DNA of 64,000 nucleotides from Centrapalus pauciflorus (taxonomy: Eukaryota; Streptophyta; Magnoliopsida; Asterales; Asteraceae): assembly GCA_020465985.1 (NCBI GenBank), contig JAANYP010000722.1, positions 1 through 64,000 on the forward strand. Direction: 5' to 3'. A model generated the notes under the pieces. That model saw only the letters and a list, made by a program, of their open reading frames with translations. It searched no databases and was not told the origin of the DNA. Made by a program: the position numbers and the translations under genes. Each line of letters starts with the position of its first letter. Positions within the stretch are counted from its first letter, which is position 1. Positions 23,917 to 37,181 of the stretch are shown piece after piece.

Positions 23917-25185
23917 GGGTAAAGTAAAATTTTCGTCACCGTGGTTTAATGAAAATTATGGAACTAGTTCTTTTGCGCGATTAATTACAAATTTCGTCCC
24001 TCTTGTTGACTGTTTGTCTTCGTTTTGGTCCTTTGACCGGTCATTTTTTTAAAAATGACCATTTTGCCCTTGAGAATATAATAAAAATAGGTAAAGAACT
24101 TTTTCTTAATAATTTTATATAATAAAAGAATCCAAAATTCTTTTTTTATTTTAAAAATAATACAATATTTTTAAAGAAAATTTTGTCTTCCTCTAAACAA
24201 CCTCTCTCTACACTCTAGTCTCTGCATTTCTCCATCTATCTCTAAGTTGATAACCACAACCCACCACCGTCTAACCCATTCGATTACCTTCCAAAATCAA
24301 AACTAGTGTTATGATCGACGATTGAGTTTTTTGACGGTGAAATCGCCGAATCGACGCTTGAAGTGAACAAAATATTTATCTTTCTCCCTAACCCTAGAAA
24401 ACAAAAGCGCCTTTCTTCATCAAGCTGCAGCATCTCGACATCATCAAGGTTCGATCGATCTTCATCCATCTGTTCATCGATCTTCCTCAAGGTATTTGTT
24501 CGATCGATCTATTCATCTTCTGTTCGATTGATCCGTCCATCTTCAGGTATCAATCTTTCTGTTCGATCGATCCATCCATCTTCAGGTATCAATCTTTCTG
24601 TTCGATCGATCTTTTGTTCATCTTTTGTTCGATCTATCCACCTTCAGGTCAAGGTTTCTATTCATTCATCTTCATCTTGACATCATCAAGGTTCTATCGA
24701 TCTTGATTCTTTTTGTTCGGTTCTAACTCTTTCTGTTGGTTCATCGTTCGAAGAACAAAGGACCAATCTGTGTGTCATAAGATCTGTTTGGATTCAAGGG
24801 TTTGGTTTGGTGGCAGGGTGGCTGACCGGAGGTTGTTGGGGTTCTTTACGACGTACGGAGGGAGGAAGAAAGAAAAAGGGTGAGGAGGATGAATTACTTG
24901 CAGGGAGAAAGTAAAGTTCATTATTTTTGATGGTTTGATTTAATTTTTGTTTTTAATTTGTATTTTTATTAATTTTATTATTTAATTATATGAAAAATAA
25001 ATTTCATTACTTAATTTTATAATATTCTTAAGGGCAAAATGGTCATTTGAAAAAAATTGACTGGTCAAAGGACCAAAACCATAACAAATGGTCAACCATG
25101 AGTACTGTAATTGTAAAATTTTATGTGAAAGGTACGAGATCCATAATTTACCTATAATCACAGGGACGAAAATTATAATTTACCC
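23917..25185. mobile_element. Pack-MULE-like element with long inverted repeats
   Basis: Ends are GGGTAAAGTAAAATTTTCGT and ACGAAAATTATAATTTACCC, with inverted homology extending over about 120 bp (TCCTTTGACCGGTCATTTTT / TTGACTGGTCAAAGGA, and ATGACCATTTTGCCCTT / AAGGGCAAAATGGTCAT). Flanks TAAAAAATT (23908-23916) and TAAAAATTT (25186-25194) fit a 9-bp Mutator duplication with one change. The interior is gene-like, with a CT-rich leader and short tandem repeats, and no transposase, as in Pack-MULEs that carry captured host sequence. Confidence 0.75.
24497..24660. repeat. Minisatellite inside the Pack-MULE-like element
   Basis: About four units of around 45 bp: TTCTGTTCGATCGATCCATC, then CATCTTCAGGTATCAATC. 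GATCGATC palindromes recur. No protein family is recognised from the frame through it. Confidence 0.75.
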
Positions 25186-25609
25186 TAAAAATTTTTATAT
25201 ACTTTCTTGTAATAAATTAAGGGACTGAATTTAAAATTTTATATAAACCATATGGACCAAAGTTGTAATTACCATATAATCTTTATCATCAATAAAACAA
25301 AATAATTATGTTAAGATCAAGAATAATATTATTGCTAAATGTATTTTCAACTTGGATGCAAATATTAGATCACTATGTGATATATTGAAGTCATCGTGCT
25401 CCACATATGTTTGTACTTTGTATCAGTACCTTTCATTTGTTTTCCTTTTCAATCGATACTTAATAGTTAGGAAAAAGAGAAAAAAATGGAACGCAAATAT
25501 AAAAAAGCTGAGTTGACAATCGATCTTACAAATACTTATCTTGTTATCATAAAAGAATTGATATGTTTAAGTCATGGTTTAAACATATGTCGTGACGGTG
25601 ATGAGAAAA

Positions 25610-25880
25610 AAATATTGTTTAATAATTATGTCAATCAGTGAATTAATAAGATATATCTTTAACTTAAGAAATTATATCATTCTTTAACACTTCTATTTAT
25701 TAATAACTAAGTCAATCAGTGAATTAATAAGTTATATCTTTAAATTATGAAATTATACCCATGGGAAGATTCTTAACACTTCTATTTATTAATAATTAAG
25801 TCAATCGGTGAATTAGTAAGATATATTTTTAAAATTAAAAATTTATATACAGGGGAAGATTCCTTAACACTTCTTTTCAT
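25610..25880. repeat. Three tandem units of about 90 bp
   Basis: Each unit contains AAGTCAATC.GTGAATTA.TAAG, ATATATCTTTAA and TTAACACTTCTATTTATTAA. Units begin near 25623, 25711 and 25798. Confidence 0.8.
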
Positions 25881-26068
25881 ATGGATAACTCATAATTGAG
25901 AAACCATTTCAAAAATTTATTATTTGCATCTAAAAAAAAATCCCTTTATTGGTATTTTTATTTAAAAAAACGGGTTTAATATGGAAAAAAAACCAACATG
26001 GATTTCACGTTTTTGTTGTTTAGTCCATCCGTGTTATTTTTTACCAATAAAATTTTTAAGTAATATAC

Positions 26069-26350
26069 TTGTTTGTGATTTTTAGAATTTTTCTTTATTT
26101 TTTTCACAAAAGTGTTCAAGTTTGTGGACTTTTCAGAGAATTAGTGAAAACATGTTGGTTTTTTATGGAAGAAGATAGGGTTGATTATGAAAAAGAAAAA
26201 CAAAACTTTTCTGAAAACCGGACTAAAAACAATAACTCGAGGACATTCTTAGTAAAAAATAACACGGAGGGACTAAATAGCAAAAAACACGAAAAATGTT
26301 GTTTCTTTCAAATTAAACCCAAAAAAATTTTATTGATGAATAAATCATGA
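26069..26350 (+). other. Open frame inside decayed repeat, not supported as a gene
   Basis: A 93-codon frame in AT-rich DNA. Flanking sequence (TTTAATATGGAAAAAAAACC and GGGACTAAATAGCAAAAA) looks like the arms of an old inverted-repeat element. No motif is present. Confidence 0.3.
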
Positions 26351-26648
26351 GATTTTGTTATAAATAATATCTCGTATTTTATGCATCAATAAAAAAAAAT
26401 ACTAACTTTAAATTTAAATAAAAATATTTCTTAGAAGATAAAAATTTATAATGATTTTCGGATAAAGACAGTGACTGAATTAAATTACAGATTCACTGGG
26501 ATGAACAAGACTCAAAAGTATTCAACCCATGATCCAAAAACTTGGGTCCACAGCTGATTGTTATTGATAAGAATATCATCATATTTTTATTTTTGTTAAA
26601 TTTTTTTAGTTTAATGTCATTTTGATAATTTCAAATTTATCACATTTA

Positions 26649-27021
26649 GAGGGTGTTTGGATTTGCGTTTGAAAAAATGCTGTAGCGTTTTGGAAACTAT
26701 GAATCAGATAATTGCTGTAACAAAAAGTGCTGCAGGAAATGTAGTGTTTGGTTTAGCTTCTGCTGTTTGATATCATAATTATCAAATAATCAGTTTTTAA
26801 GGTGTTTGGATTTGCGTTTTTACTTGTAAAATAACCAAATAATCACTTATTAAGCAAATAAGCTACAATTTTTAACTTATGAAAAAGTGTGGTAGGAGAA
26901 ACGATAAACGCAAATAATCACTTATTAACGTATGCAATCCAAACACTTTAAACCAATTATTTGCGTTATTGTAACGTAATAAGCTAATAATCACCTTTAT
27001 AACGCAAAACGAAACACCCTC
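26649..27021. mobile_element. Tourist-like MITE with a related MITE nested inside
   Basis: Outer element starts GAGGGTGTTTGGATTTGCG and ends CGCAAAACGAAACACCCTC, flanked by TTA on both sides (26646-26648, 27022-27024), the PIF/Harbinger signature. Inside, about 26796-26953, lies a second element with ends AAGGTGTTTGGATTTGCG and GCAATCCAAACACTTT, apparently of the same family. Confidence 0.8.
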
Positions 27022-27024
27022 TTA

Positions 27025-27300
27025 GTCATTAAACTGTCTTTTTGGATATATAATCACTAACTGTATACAAATATGACAGTTTAATGGTCAGATATGTACA
27101 AAATACGATAGTTTAATGGTCAAATATGTACAAAATATGATAGTTTAATGGTCCAATATATAAAATTGTCAAAAGTTAAACATAGACAAAATAGTTTAGT
27201 GGCTAAACGTGTACATAAAATAAAGTTTAATGACAAGATGTGTAAAAAATTATTTAGTGGTTAAATAAGACAAATCTGAAAGTTTGATGATTAAAAAGGC
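27025..27300. repeat. Tandem repeat of about 36 bp
   Basis: GATAGTTTAATGGTCAAATA and TGTACAAAATA repeat at least three times from 27076, then decay to 27290. An inverted copy (AGTCATTAAACTGTC) at 27022-27040 suggests an inverted-repeat element. Confidence 0.65.
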
Positions 27301-27630
27301 CTTTAATTTTTATCTTTTTTACCAAATTACTTCTTATATTTTATGATATTGTTTAGTTTGTTTCTTCTTTGCTTCGTATTATTTAGATAATTTATTTTTG
27401 TTTTTTCATTTTGTTGAATTTACTCTTTTCATCTTATATGTAGTTTGTATCTTCTTTTCGTTGTTTTTAGTCCATATGCATTTTTCTGGCTTTCCCTTTA
27501 GAAGAACACATATGTTATGTTGATTTTATTAAATTGTGTATATATTTGTTTTATTTTTCGTCGTGAAGAACATATATACTTATACTTAATACACACAACG
27601 ACCAAATTTAAGATAGAATAGACAAAGAGA
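27301..27630. other. T-rich intergenic DNA, nothing recognised
   Basis: No frame or terminal repeat seen. Confidence 0.5.
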
Positions 27631-27638
27631 CTTGGATA

Positions 27639-27868
27639 TAAGGGTGACAAATTGAGCGCATTCAAGCAAACGGGTCAAACGGGTTGACGACAAAAAGTCA
27701 TAAAATTTACATAATTTTGAACTTTTTTTCAAAGAACAATTTTTTTTAATACATCGTTTTATAGATTTTCTTTTTTAAAAAAAAATTATGTTCTATCTTA
27801 GTTTTTTACAATGAGTTCATTTAACTCTTTGGCCCGTTTGGCCCATTGGGTCAAAATTGCCACCCCTA
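27639..27868. mobile_element. hAT-type MITE with 8-bp target duplication
   Basis: 230 bp with ends TAAGGGTGACAAATTG and CAAAATTGCCACCCCTA. Flanks are CTTGGATA (27631-27638) and CTTGGATG (27869-27876), an 8-bp duplication with one change. Confidence 0.8.
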
Positions 27869-27914
27869 CTTGGATGGCAATTAACAAAATGAAGGAATAT
27901 AATCAATAGATGGC

Positions 27915-28180
27915 ATTTAACAAGGGTTATATGTCAAAAATAGCAACAACTTTTTGTAGTTTTACCGTTTATAGCCACATTATTTAGTTTTTATCATTAA
28001 TAGCAACAAATTTAGTATTTTTTTTACCGATTATAACAATTTTTGACCTGGAACCCTGCTATAGAATGTTAACATCCATTAATAGCAACAACTTTTATAT
28101 TTTTACCAACAATAGCAACAACGTTTTATCTTCTTACCGATAATAGTAGCAACTTTTAAATTTTAATCAATAACAGCGAC
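27915..28180. repeat. Degenerate repeats of about 40 bp
   Basis: Motif AATAGCAACAACTTTT followed by A/T-rich spacer and TTACC recurs at least six times. A related series is found inside the Helitron-end repeats (18060-18180, 18360-18470). Confidence 0.65.
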
Positions 28181-29110
28181 ATATCAAATTAAAACACTAT
28201 TTATCTTTAACTTATTAATATTAGAAAAATTAAATTTATAAAAATCAAAACACGTTCAAATAAGTTTATAATTTATATTTGTGTCCAAATTTTGTAAGAA
28301 ATAGATTAAATGCAATGTGTGACAATGAGAGAGATAACAAATAAGTATTTTTTATTAACGTTAAGAAAGGATGAATATTTTAATATGTTATATTGTCATG
28401 CAATGATCCAAAATATATTGTCATTGTTTGGTTTATTTACACGTATTAACAATTTTTAAGTTAAAGTGTCTCACGTGTGTGCCACATAAGCAGATTATAA
28501 CATGCAAAGCACCAAATTTGTAAGATTTGGTTGTTGGGGGGTTTTATGAGGTAAAAACCGTTAGAGGACTTAATCGAAAGAATGGTCCAACGTGAAAGAT
28601 TTTTACGTAAAATCTCTTCAAACAATTTAAAGTATAGATTCAGTGAACATAAAAATGAGTGATTGTTGTTTCATGGTCCCAAACCTATAAACGAACAACC
28701 AATCGATTTATAACTTATATATATGTGTTTGTATGCATATGTATATGTATATGTCATTTTATGGACGGAACGCGATTCATTGAATACAAAAATGTCAACT
28801 TCTTACAATACGTATCTTGTCCATGGAATTATTTTGTTAGCAAATCGAATACTCAAACAAGTTGAGATGCATGAGTATCATGTATTCTTATTTACGAAAG
28901 GTAAAACCAGTTGAGTCTAATTATAAATTTCATAAATAATTAAACAACATCTGCCAAAATATATACATCAAATGTATTCTATCTTTTGGCATAATGAGCG
29001 TATCAGAGCCATTCATTCTTTAAATTGAGGTAACTTAGACATTGTAATTAAGCTTCATTACCAGATGACTGGTTTTTTTTTTAATTAATTAGCGAGGGCA
29101 TATAAAATAG
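28181..29110. other. Intergenic, nothing recognised
   Basis: Short frames near 28659-28914 are AT-driven and overlap each other; no support for a gene. Confidence 0.5.
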
Positions 29111-29111
29111 G

Positions 29112-29436
29112 GATATTACCAAGAAATGTAATATAAAATACAAAATTTGACGATAAAGGTATTGTAAAAAATTTTTTGCCGAGAAAGGCTATGTAAAATT
29201 CTATTTTGGACGAGAAAAAATATGAAATTCAAGTTTTAGGCCAAGAAAGATAATTAAATATTATTATTTTACCAAAAAAAGGATCATAAAATTAAATATT
29301 TACCTTCTTAATTGGTCGTCAATACCCTTTCTTTGTCAAATTTCAACTTTATGTTATTTTTCTTGGTCTAAAATATTTTACATTACCTTTATTGTCAATT
29401 TTTGAATTTTATATTACCTTTTTTGTTAATTTTCCC
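29112..29436. mobile_element. Palindromic MITE, copy 2
   Basis: Ends ATATTACCAAGAAATGTAAT and TTTTTTGTTAATTTTCCC, with the same internal mirrored blocks as 23490-23815 (GAAATTCAAGTTTTAGGCC; TTCTTGGTCTAAAAT). Confidence 0.65.
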
Positions 29437-30880
29437 TATAAAATACTAAAAATTATCACTAAAAATGAATATATATTCGATCAAATTGCCATATTAATTA
29501 ATTACAAGTAATATTAATTTACAAAATAATTAAATACCCAAATATGAAACGAGAAGATCCATCTATCATCGGGTGGGTCAACCTTTTAAGGCTTATGTCA
29601 TCATATTGCTTCAAGAATCTCAGACAGTTGTTTGTGGAATTGTGGTCTGTAACTGTAAACCAACCACTGCACCTTCTCTCTTTCTTTCTAAGATGTGTCA
29701 TATTATATGTGTCCCCTATAGCTTTTGCTTCAAGTGTGTCTTTTGTTTTTGGGTAATCAACTTTCCCATTAATTTTTTTTAAACTACACTTGTAATTTTA
29801 AATAACTCTCACACAACACATATAAATCTGATTAGATTTTAACCTACAACCTTTTAATTGATGGGATAAATTTTTGTTGCGTGGGTTGGTTAGGTCACAG
29901 GGAGTCTTTGGCGAGGATGCCAAGTAAAATTGCAGTCACGTTTGCTTTGTCATTTTGATGTCATTCACAAGGTGTCGATGTCACTTTTGCCCCACCTATT
30001 TTTTTAATACATATATACATATTTACACTTACAAATTCCACGATATTCTCTCCCCCACTCTTGACATTTGGATGCCGATGCCGAGGCCAATAGGCAGTGT
30101 TCTTGGATGCCAAGCTTGGTACTGAAACAAATATCGAGTCACTCCCCGTGGCCATAGAAGCATGCATCACATTTGTTTATAGTTATATTAAGTATAATCA
30201 TAACATAATATTTCAATGTATCAATTATAAACATATTAAAGTAGATTCAACTCATGATATTAACACAAAACCATTATCCAAATTTGACCAATTAAGATTC
30301 GCTTTAAACTATAAAAGACGTATAAAAAAATTTGTCTTTTACCTTAAAAATGATTAGGTCAAATGGTTAGAAAGTCAGAAATCACATCTGTTTGCAATGT
30401 GCTGGATTTGTTACATCACTATTTTAAAAATTGTTAGGTTCAATTTCACTATGGTTTAATCATATAGTTTGTGTTTAAAATATTACCAATGAAAGAATTA
30501 TATGGGTATCATAATCTTACATAATACATTATTTAGGTATCATATCATTGCAAACATTGATATAATATTACCATATATTATTTATAATATTTAATCGTAT
30601 AATGTTTTTTTAAAAAATAAATAAATTAGTAAGTGGGTCAACTTTATAATATTTTAAAGTGTATTATGGTTGTTAGAAAGAATGTTATAAATAAATAGTA
30701 TCATGAACTGATGATATGACATGTCTATGATACCCTGGAGATTATTGTTGTGGATGCCCTTAGTTAAACATTTATCACGGATGTATGTAATTTTCTTTTA
30801 ATTCGATTCTATTATTCTTGTGATGTCTACTGTCTAGTATACTTCGTGTTAGGCCTCAGGTTTGGTTGTAGCGTAGTAGG
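29437..30880. other. Intergenic, nothing firmly recognised
   Basis: 29880-30130 is less AT-rich, with GAGGATGCCAAG near 29916 and GGCATCCAAATGTC in inverse orientation near 30060, possibly an old foldback element. No protein-like frame. Confidence 0.4.
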
Positions 30881-32245
30881 GTCCTTAGGGTGGGCGGTAT
30901 ACGTACACCCACCATTCTGAAATCCATTGGATACCTCAGCGCCTCATTAACTTTTCATTTTCCACCATTTTCATTTTAAACTTTGAAAATACTTATCGTT
31001 CTCAACTTTTCATCTTTCTTAATTTTTTATTAAAAAATAAAATCTATTTATAATTAATAATTAATAATTAAAACTTAAATATTTAATTTATAAAAACTAA
31101 CTTCAAAAAGTAACATAATAAAGTTAAAAATTACGAAACTAAAAAAAAATACAACAATATATAAATAAAAGTTATGAAACTAGAAATTAAAAATTACGAA
31201 CTAACCATTTAAATTGGATATATGGGCAGTTGCAATATGTTCTACAAGAAACGGTCGAAGGATATTGTATGATTCCTGTATGGATCCGATGATGATGACG
31301 AAGAAGTGTACAAATTCATTTTGTAAAATATTGATGTAATATATGTTTTGATTTTGATGCGTTGAGAGATATTTAAAGAAAATTAAAAGTTGAGTGATTG
31401 GTTTGGTGTGAATTGTTGTGAATGAAATGATTGTATTTATAGAGAGAAATAAATTAATTTATTATAAAAAATGATTATTTCACCGTTGGTCAAAAAACAA
31501 AAAAAAAAAAAAAAGAAAGAAAGAAAAGTTGTTGGTAGGTATTGAAGCCGTTGGAGGGGTGTATTCACGCGGTGCCGCATGGGTGGCGGTGTTCCCTTCG
31601 GGAAAATCCCCGCTGGCAAGGCCGCCGTCCTCATCAGCATGAGTATACCTGTTGCTCTTAATTTGGATTAGATTTGTCGGTTGGAAGCTCTTTAACAACT
31701 CACTATACAAACAATAGTTTTTGTTGTTTAAAAAACACTGTATTAAATGACATTAACAATTTACCTATGTTCTTAATTCACATGTTTTTCTTTCATATGA
31801 GTAAAGTGATTTGTACATCATTATTTATTTTATAATCAATCATTACCTTTTTTTTTTGCTTTTTCTATAGTTTCCATCGTTGTTAAGTAATGTTATAAGT
31901 CTAAAATAAATAAATAGCTAGTAATAATGTATAAAATAAAAGATGCGTTGGAAATTGGATGAGAGAAATCCCAAAGTGTAAAGATACTTAAGTACTTGGT
32001 CAACGGTCAACACCTACTTAACCTTGTTCCTAAGAGTGAGGGGTATGGGGGAGCCGCGAGGCAGGCGGCCTTGCCACCTCACCCCAAGCCGCCAAGAACA
32101 CCATTCCGGGTGTCTGGCCCCGCGCAGAGGCAGCCCCGCCCCGGCCTCCCTTCCCCGCGTGACCCCGCTTCTTTCACCCCTTCTTTCTTTTCTTTTCTTG
32201 TTTTTTTTTTTCCGTTTTTGCTTTCAAACACACACACATGTATGT

Positions 32246-32248
<3 letters not shown>

Positions 32249-32281
<33 letters not shown>
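32249..32281. repeat. (TA)n tract
   Basis: About 33 bp of TA repeat that abuts the MITE at 32282. Confidence 0.95.
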
Positions 32282-32283
<2 letters not shown>

Positions 32284-32547
32284 TGGGTTAAATGGAAAAC
32301 CACTATGCACCGGAAAACTGTGAAAACCTACGCTAACCGTCCGATTTGGTGCATTTCATGAAAAACGCGGTGGCATGATCGTAAATAAGGTGATGCATCA
32401 CGCGAGATTTTGATGCATCACGCGGGAAATTTGATACATCACACGGGATTTTGATGTATCACGCGGGTAAATTGATGCATTTGTGGTGGTGCAGTGCGAT
32501 TTTCACAAGTTTTCAGGTGCATTTTGGTTTTCCATTGAACCCCACTC
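32282..32547. mobile_element. Long-TIR MITE in a (TA)n tract, with internal minisatellite
   Basis: Imperfect inverted repeats of about 45 bp: GGTGGGTTAAATGGAAAACC at the left and GGTTTTCCATTGAACCCCAC at the right, continuing through TGCACC...AAAACT.TGAAAA. Between them GATGCATCACGCGGGAAATT is repeated about five times (32390-32480). Both flanks are TA repeats. Confidence 0.8.
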
Positions 32548-33237
32548 TATATATATATATATATTTAATTTATTAATTTTTATTGTTGTTTCTTATTATA
32601 GTTTCGTAAATGTTTGTATTTTTTATTTTAGTTTCGTAATTATTGATTCGTTCGTACAATTTACACACTATTTTTACAGTTACAACATATCTCTTCGTGA
32701 TTTTTAGTTTCGTAATTTTTAAATTTTTAGTTTTTAGTTTCGTAATTTTTTTAGTTTTGTAATTTTTTTAATTTTGTTTGTAGGTTTTTAATTTTTAGTT
32801 TTTAGTTTCGTAATTTTATTATGTAAGTTTTTAAATATTTATGAAATTAATTATTTTAGTTTTAATTGTTTTGTTAATTAAAATGAATATATTTTAAAAA
32901 AAATTAAGAAAGATGGAAATGTTTAGAAAGATGAGTATTTCCTAGTTAGAAAGGTGAGAAAATGTGGAGAGAGAAAAGCTGACGTGGCGCTGACGTGTAC
33001 AGAAAGATGGGTTTGAGAAATGGATGTACTCCCTTCACTCTAAGGGTAAGGGGCGTATACCAGCCTCTTCCAAAATTACTGTTAATTTTAGACATGTCAA
33101 CTACATATCGTTTTTTTCTCTCTATCATTTTTCATTTATAAACTTTGAAAATATCAATAATTATTAACTTCCTATCTCAATACTCATTCACTTATTAATA
33201 TTAGAAAGAGAAAGAGTGAAGAAGTAGAGAGAGAAAG

Positions 33238-33370
33238 AAGCTGAGCATGGACGAAGACGTTCATAGGAAAAATCAACGGGGCCTCTGATAAGGGAGAGAG
33301 GGAAGGCGGTGTTCCTGCCGAGTTGACTGATGTGGCTAAGCTGCCAAGCTCAACGGCTTTTGTGTAGCTT
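33238..33370. other. GC-richer fragment, unidentified
   Basis: GGCGGTGTTCCTGCCGAGTT resembles GGCGGTGTTCCCTTCGGG at 31573, so both may belong to one non-autonomous element family. No ends were defined. Confidence 0.3.
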
Positions 33371-33639
33371 TCGGTCTAACACATGTAAGAAAGATATAAA
33401 CTGGATAATTTGTCCAAATTTTAGCAGATATTTTAATATCATGAGAAGAAAGCTACACATGTGGATTGGTTAAAACTGGAAAAATAATAAAATAAAGATG
33501 AAGATAATAAATGGTGGCACATGGATGACCGAGCTGTCCATGTAACATGCCACACATACATACACACTCATTCACTCTCCTCTCTCACACACTCTTTTAT
33601 ACATACACGCACACATATATATATATATATACATATACA

Positions 33640-33900
33640 TATACATATATATATGGTTCAAAAGAGTACTACCCATTATGCAGCGCACTAGAAGGTACCA
33701 CCTTTAAAAAACATTTTTAAAATTTTTTATAAACATGTTTTAATAAACATTATGAAGACTATATGTAAATTTCACATACATTCATATCTCATATCTCCTA
33801 AAAAGTGATGTGAATGTACACTTACATAATTTTGAATATATGTGAACGTACATTTATGTTATGCATGATTTCATTCACTTAAAGTGTTTGAATTTGCGTG
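33640..33900. repeat. Dispersed repeat, copy 2 (diverged)
   Basis: Shares GCACTAGAAGGTACCACC / GCACCAGAATGTATCACCC and the following order of short blocks with 35262-35560. Bounded on both sides by TA repeats. Confidence 0.5.
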
Positions 33901-33905
33901 AAAGT

Positions 33906-34017
<112 letters not shown>

Positions 34018-34019
34018 TT

Positions 34020-35183
<1,164 letters not shown>

Positions 35184-35197
35184 TACACACACACACA

Positions 35198-35235
<38 letters not shown>
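35184..35235. repeat. (AC)n microsatellite
   Basis: About 52 bp of AC repeat with one CTC interruption near 35199. Confidence 0.95.
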
Positions 35236-35237
<2 letters not shown>

Positions 35238-35239
35238 TT

Positions 35240-35575
35240 TACGAAAATCTCCCCCTAAATTAAGTGCACCAGAATGTATCACCCGTAAAAAGTTTTCATT
35301 TATTTTTATTTTTTTCATAACCATGTTTAAATTAACGTTATACAAATGATATATGAATTTCAAATACGATCTCACTTTTTGTGTCCTTAAAAAATTATGT
35401 GAATGATGATGCATATTTATGTGAATGGTCATCCAAGTGAATGAACATTCATACTATTTTTTTTCTATCATTCAAAGAATTTATTTTTTGAATTTTAATG
35501 TTGCTACTTATGATAAAAAGTCTTATAATGTTCTATGCAAAAAATAATATGTGAATGATCATTGACAACAGTATA
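35240..35575 (+). repeat. Dispersed repeat, copy 3
   Basis: Related to 22535-22760 (GTGAATGGTCATCCAAGTGA) and to 33640-33900. Confidence 0.55.
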
Positions 35576-35579
35576 CACT

Positions 35580-36750
35580 TAGGGCCGTTCCTATCATTTT
35601 TAAGGCCCGGGGCAAGAATTTAAAGTGGGCCCTCTAAACATATATCTTCAAAACAAGCAAAGTTCGTTAAAGAAAAAAAACAAACTTACAATTATATAAT
35701 CATCGTTGTTAATCTTTAATCTTCATGCACCTCTCAACCTGTCATTGCAAAAATAAGTTTCATAAAAATTTACCTCTTCGAACATTTTTAGAAGCAAAAT
35801 CGTTGATAAGTATATCAAGGTCGATGGTGTCTAATCTTTCTCTATACATAACATAAACAAACCATTCAACCTTTCTTATGACATTGTTGATCTCAAATAA
35901 TTTTTAATAATTATCACACAACATTAATTGATCAAATTAAATATAAACTCAAATGAAACAAAAACAGTAAAACACATAAACAATATATTAAGCTGCAAAG
36001 GTTAAAAAGATTCACATTGATAGTTTGATATCGTGCAAAACAATAAATATCAGAAGAGTTCCAATTCCAGATTTACAACTTCCGACTTCCAGTTCCAGAA
36101 GAAACAATTAACAAAGAAATTGAATTTGAGATTTCCAGTTCCATATTGAATTTGAGACATTGAATTGAATTTGACAAAGAAATTGAATTGACAAAGAAAA
36201 AAGTCAAAAACAATTAACCATTAACAACTTCGAACTTCCAATTCCAGATTTACAATATCAGAAGAGTTCCAGTTCCAGAAAAAACAATTAACGAAGAAAT
36301 TGAATTTGAGATATCCAGAAATAATCAATGATTCAAAATAGAGATGAGAAATTGAGGATTGAGGATCGAAGATTCGAATAGAGATGTGAAATAATCGATT
36401 ACACTGGTTGGATTTGTTGATTTGGAACCATAATCGACGACACCAACTCATGAAATCCCGTTGATTTCTCGTCAATCAAAAATTTGGTAGCTGTTCCGCG
36501 TTCCATTTGGGATTCACCCCTCTGTATTCTAGTGCGTGTGTGTGAGTTGGTAGCTGTTTCGTGTGAATCGTGAATGTGTTATGTGTGTGTAAATCGTGAA
36601 TGTCTCCACCCCCATTGTGAAATCTGATGCGTCCTTTCTTGCTTTCCAGACTTCATTCATTTGATCCACACAAATACACATTTGGGTTGGGCTAGGTAAA
36701 ACTAATTTATTTGGGCTCCTATCTGTGATTGGGCCCTGGGTAGTAAATCT
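35580..36750 (-). mobile_element. hAT transposon derivative with a transposase C-terminal exon
   Basis: 35583 begins AGGGCCGTTCCTATCATTTT, a terminus type seen on plant hAT elements with TTF-zinc-finger transposases. 35774-35849 encodes the end of such a transposase. Upstream on the minus strand the long leader contains a repeated block, TTCCAGTTCCAGAAGAAACA at 36085 and again near 36263. The outer end on the high side is uncertain (perhaps near the GGGCCC at 36733). The body of the transposase is missing. Confidence 0.55.
35774..35849 (-). pseudogene. hAT transposase C-terminal exon fragment
   Basis: The minus strand reads ERLDTIDLDILINDFASKNVRR, then a GT splice-donor-like step (CGAAGAGGTAAAT). 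This is the end of the hAT dimerisation region in plant TTF-type hAT transposases, where INDFASK is highly typical. No DDE catalytic core or zinc finger remains nearby, so it is an internally deleted relic. Confidence rests on this short motif only. Confidence 0.6.
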
Positions 36751-36911
36751 TGTGGGTATGCTGATGAACATGATTACCTTACACACACTCAGCTTTAAAA
36801 AAATATCATTAAAAGTTAAGTTTAGAAAAATATAATTCAAAAGTAAATACACCTGAAGGTATCGCTTTTAGAAATAAATTTCGTTTCACAATCATCCGAA
36901 TCTATCTTCTA

Positions 36912-37181
36912 TCTATACTAGTAAAAGAGTAACTAAAATGACACATGACATGCTCTCAGTGAAGTTGCCACATGTCGCTCTCTCACTTTGCCACATCATT
37001 TACTGATTTTATTTTTAAATTTTAAAGCAAATCAAATCTATCTAAATCTAATATGGATTAATGTAATAACTAACTAACTAAAATTAAGCAAAATTTATTA
37101 TTCATATAATTATTATATTATACATGTTTATAAATATCTATTTTTAAAATTAATCTATGTAATACATGAGTATTAACCTAG
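36912..37181 (+). mobile_element. Complete 270-bp non-autonomous Helitron
   Basis: Starts TCTATACTAGTAAAAGAG after an A and ends TATTAACCTAG before a T, so it sits in an AT dinucleotide without duplication. A hairpin (AATAC, loop ATGA, GTATT at 37161-37174) ends 3 bp before the terminal CTAG. These are all the structural hallmarks of a Helitron, here with no Rep/helicase gene. Confidence 0.85.

Larger units (their letters stand above)
30890..33070. repeat. Region with large-scale inverted symmetry
   Basis: 31100-31210 carries AAAAATTACGAAACTA and similar phrases; 32600-32830 carries TAGTTTCGTAATTTTT repeated several times, the complement. Outer parts also match loosely (GGTATACG near 30896; CGTATACC near 33053). 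This suggests two opposed copies of one family or a decayed long foldback element, later invaded by the MITE at 32282. Confidence 0.45.

Noticed and set aside
32024..32323. GC-rich frames on both strands
   Set aside because: Overlapping frames in a non-autonomous element fragment ending in TA repeats; no family signal.
35199..35432. Frame ending in a Cys-Val repeat
   Set aside because: It is the (AC)n microsatellite read through.
36725..36745. High-side terminus of the hAT derivative at GGGCCCTGGGTAG
   Set aside because: Not a convincing inverted match to AGGGCCGTTCC, and no 8-bp duplication was found.
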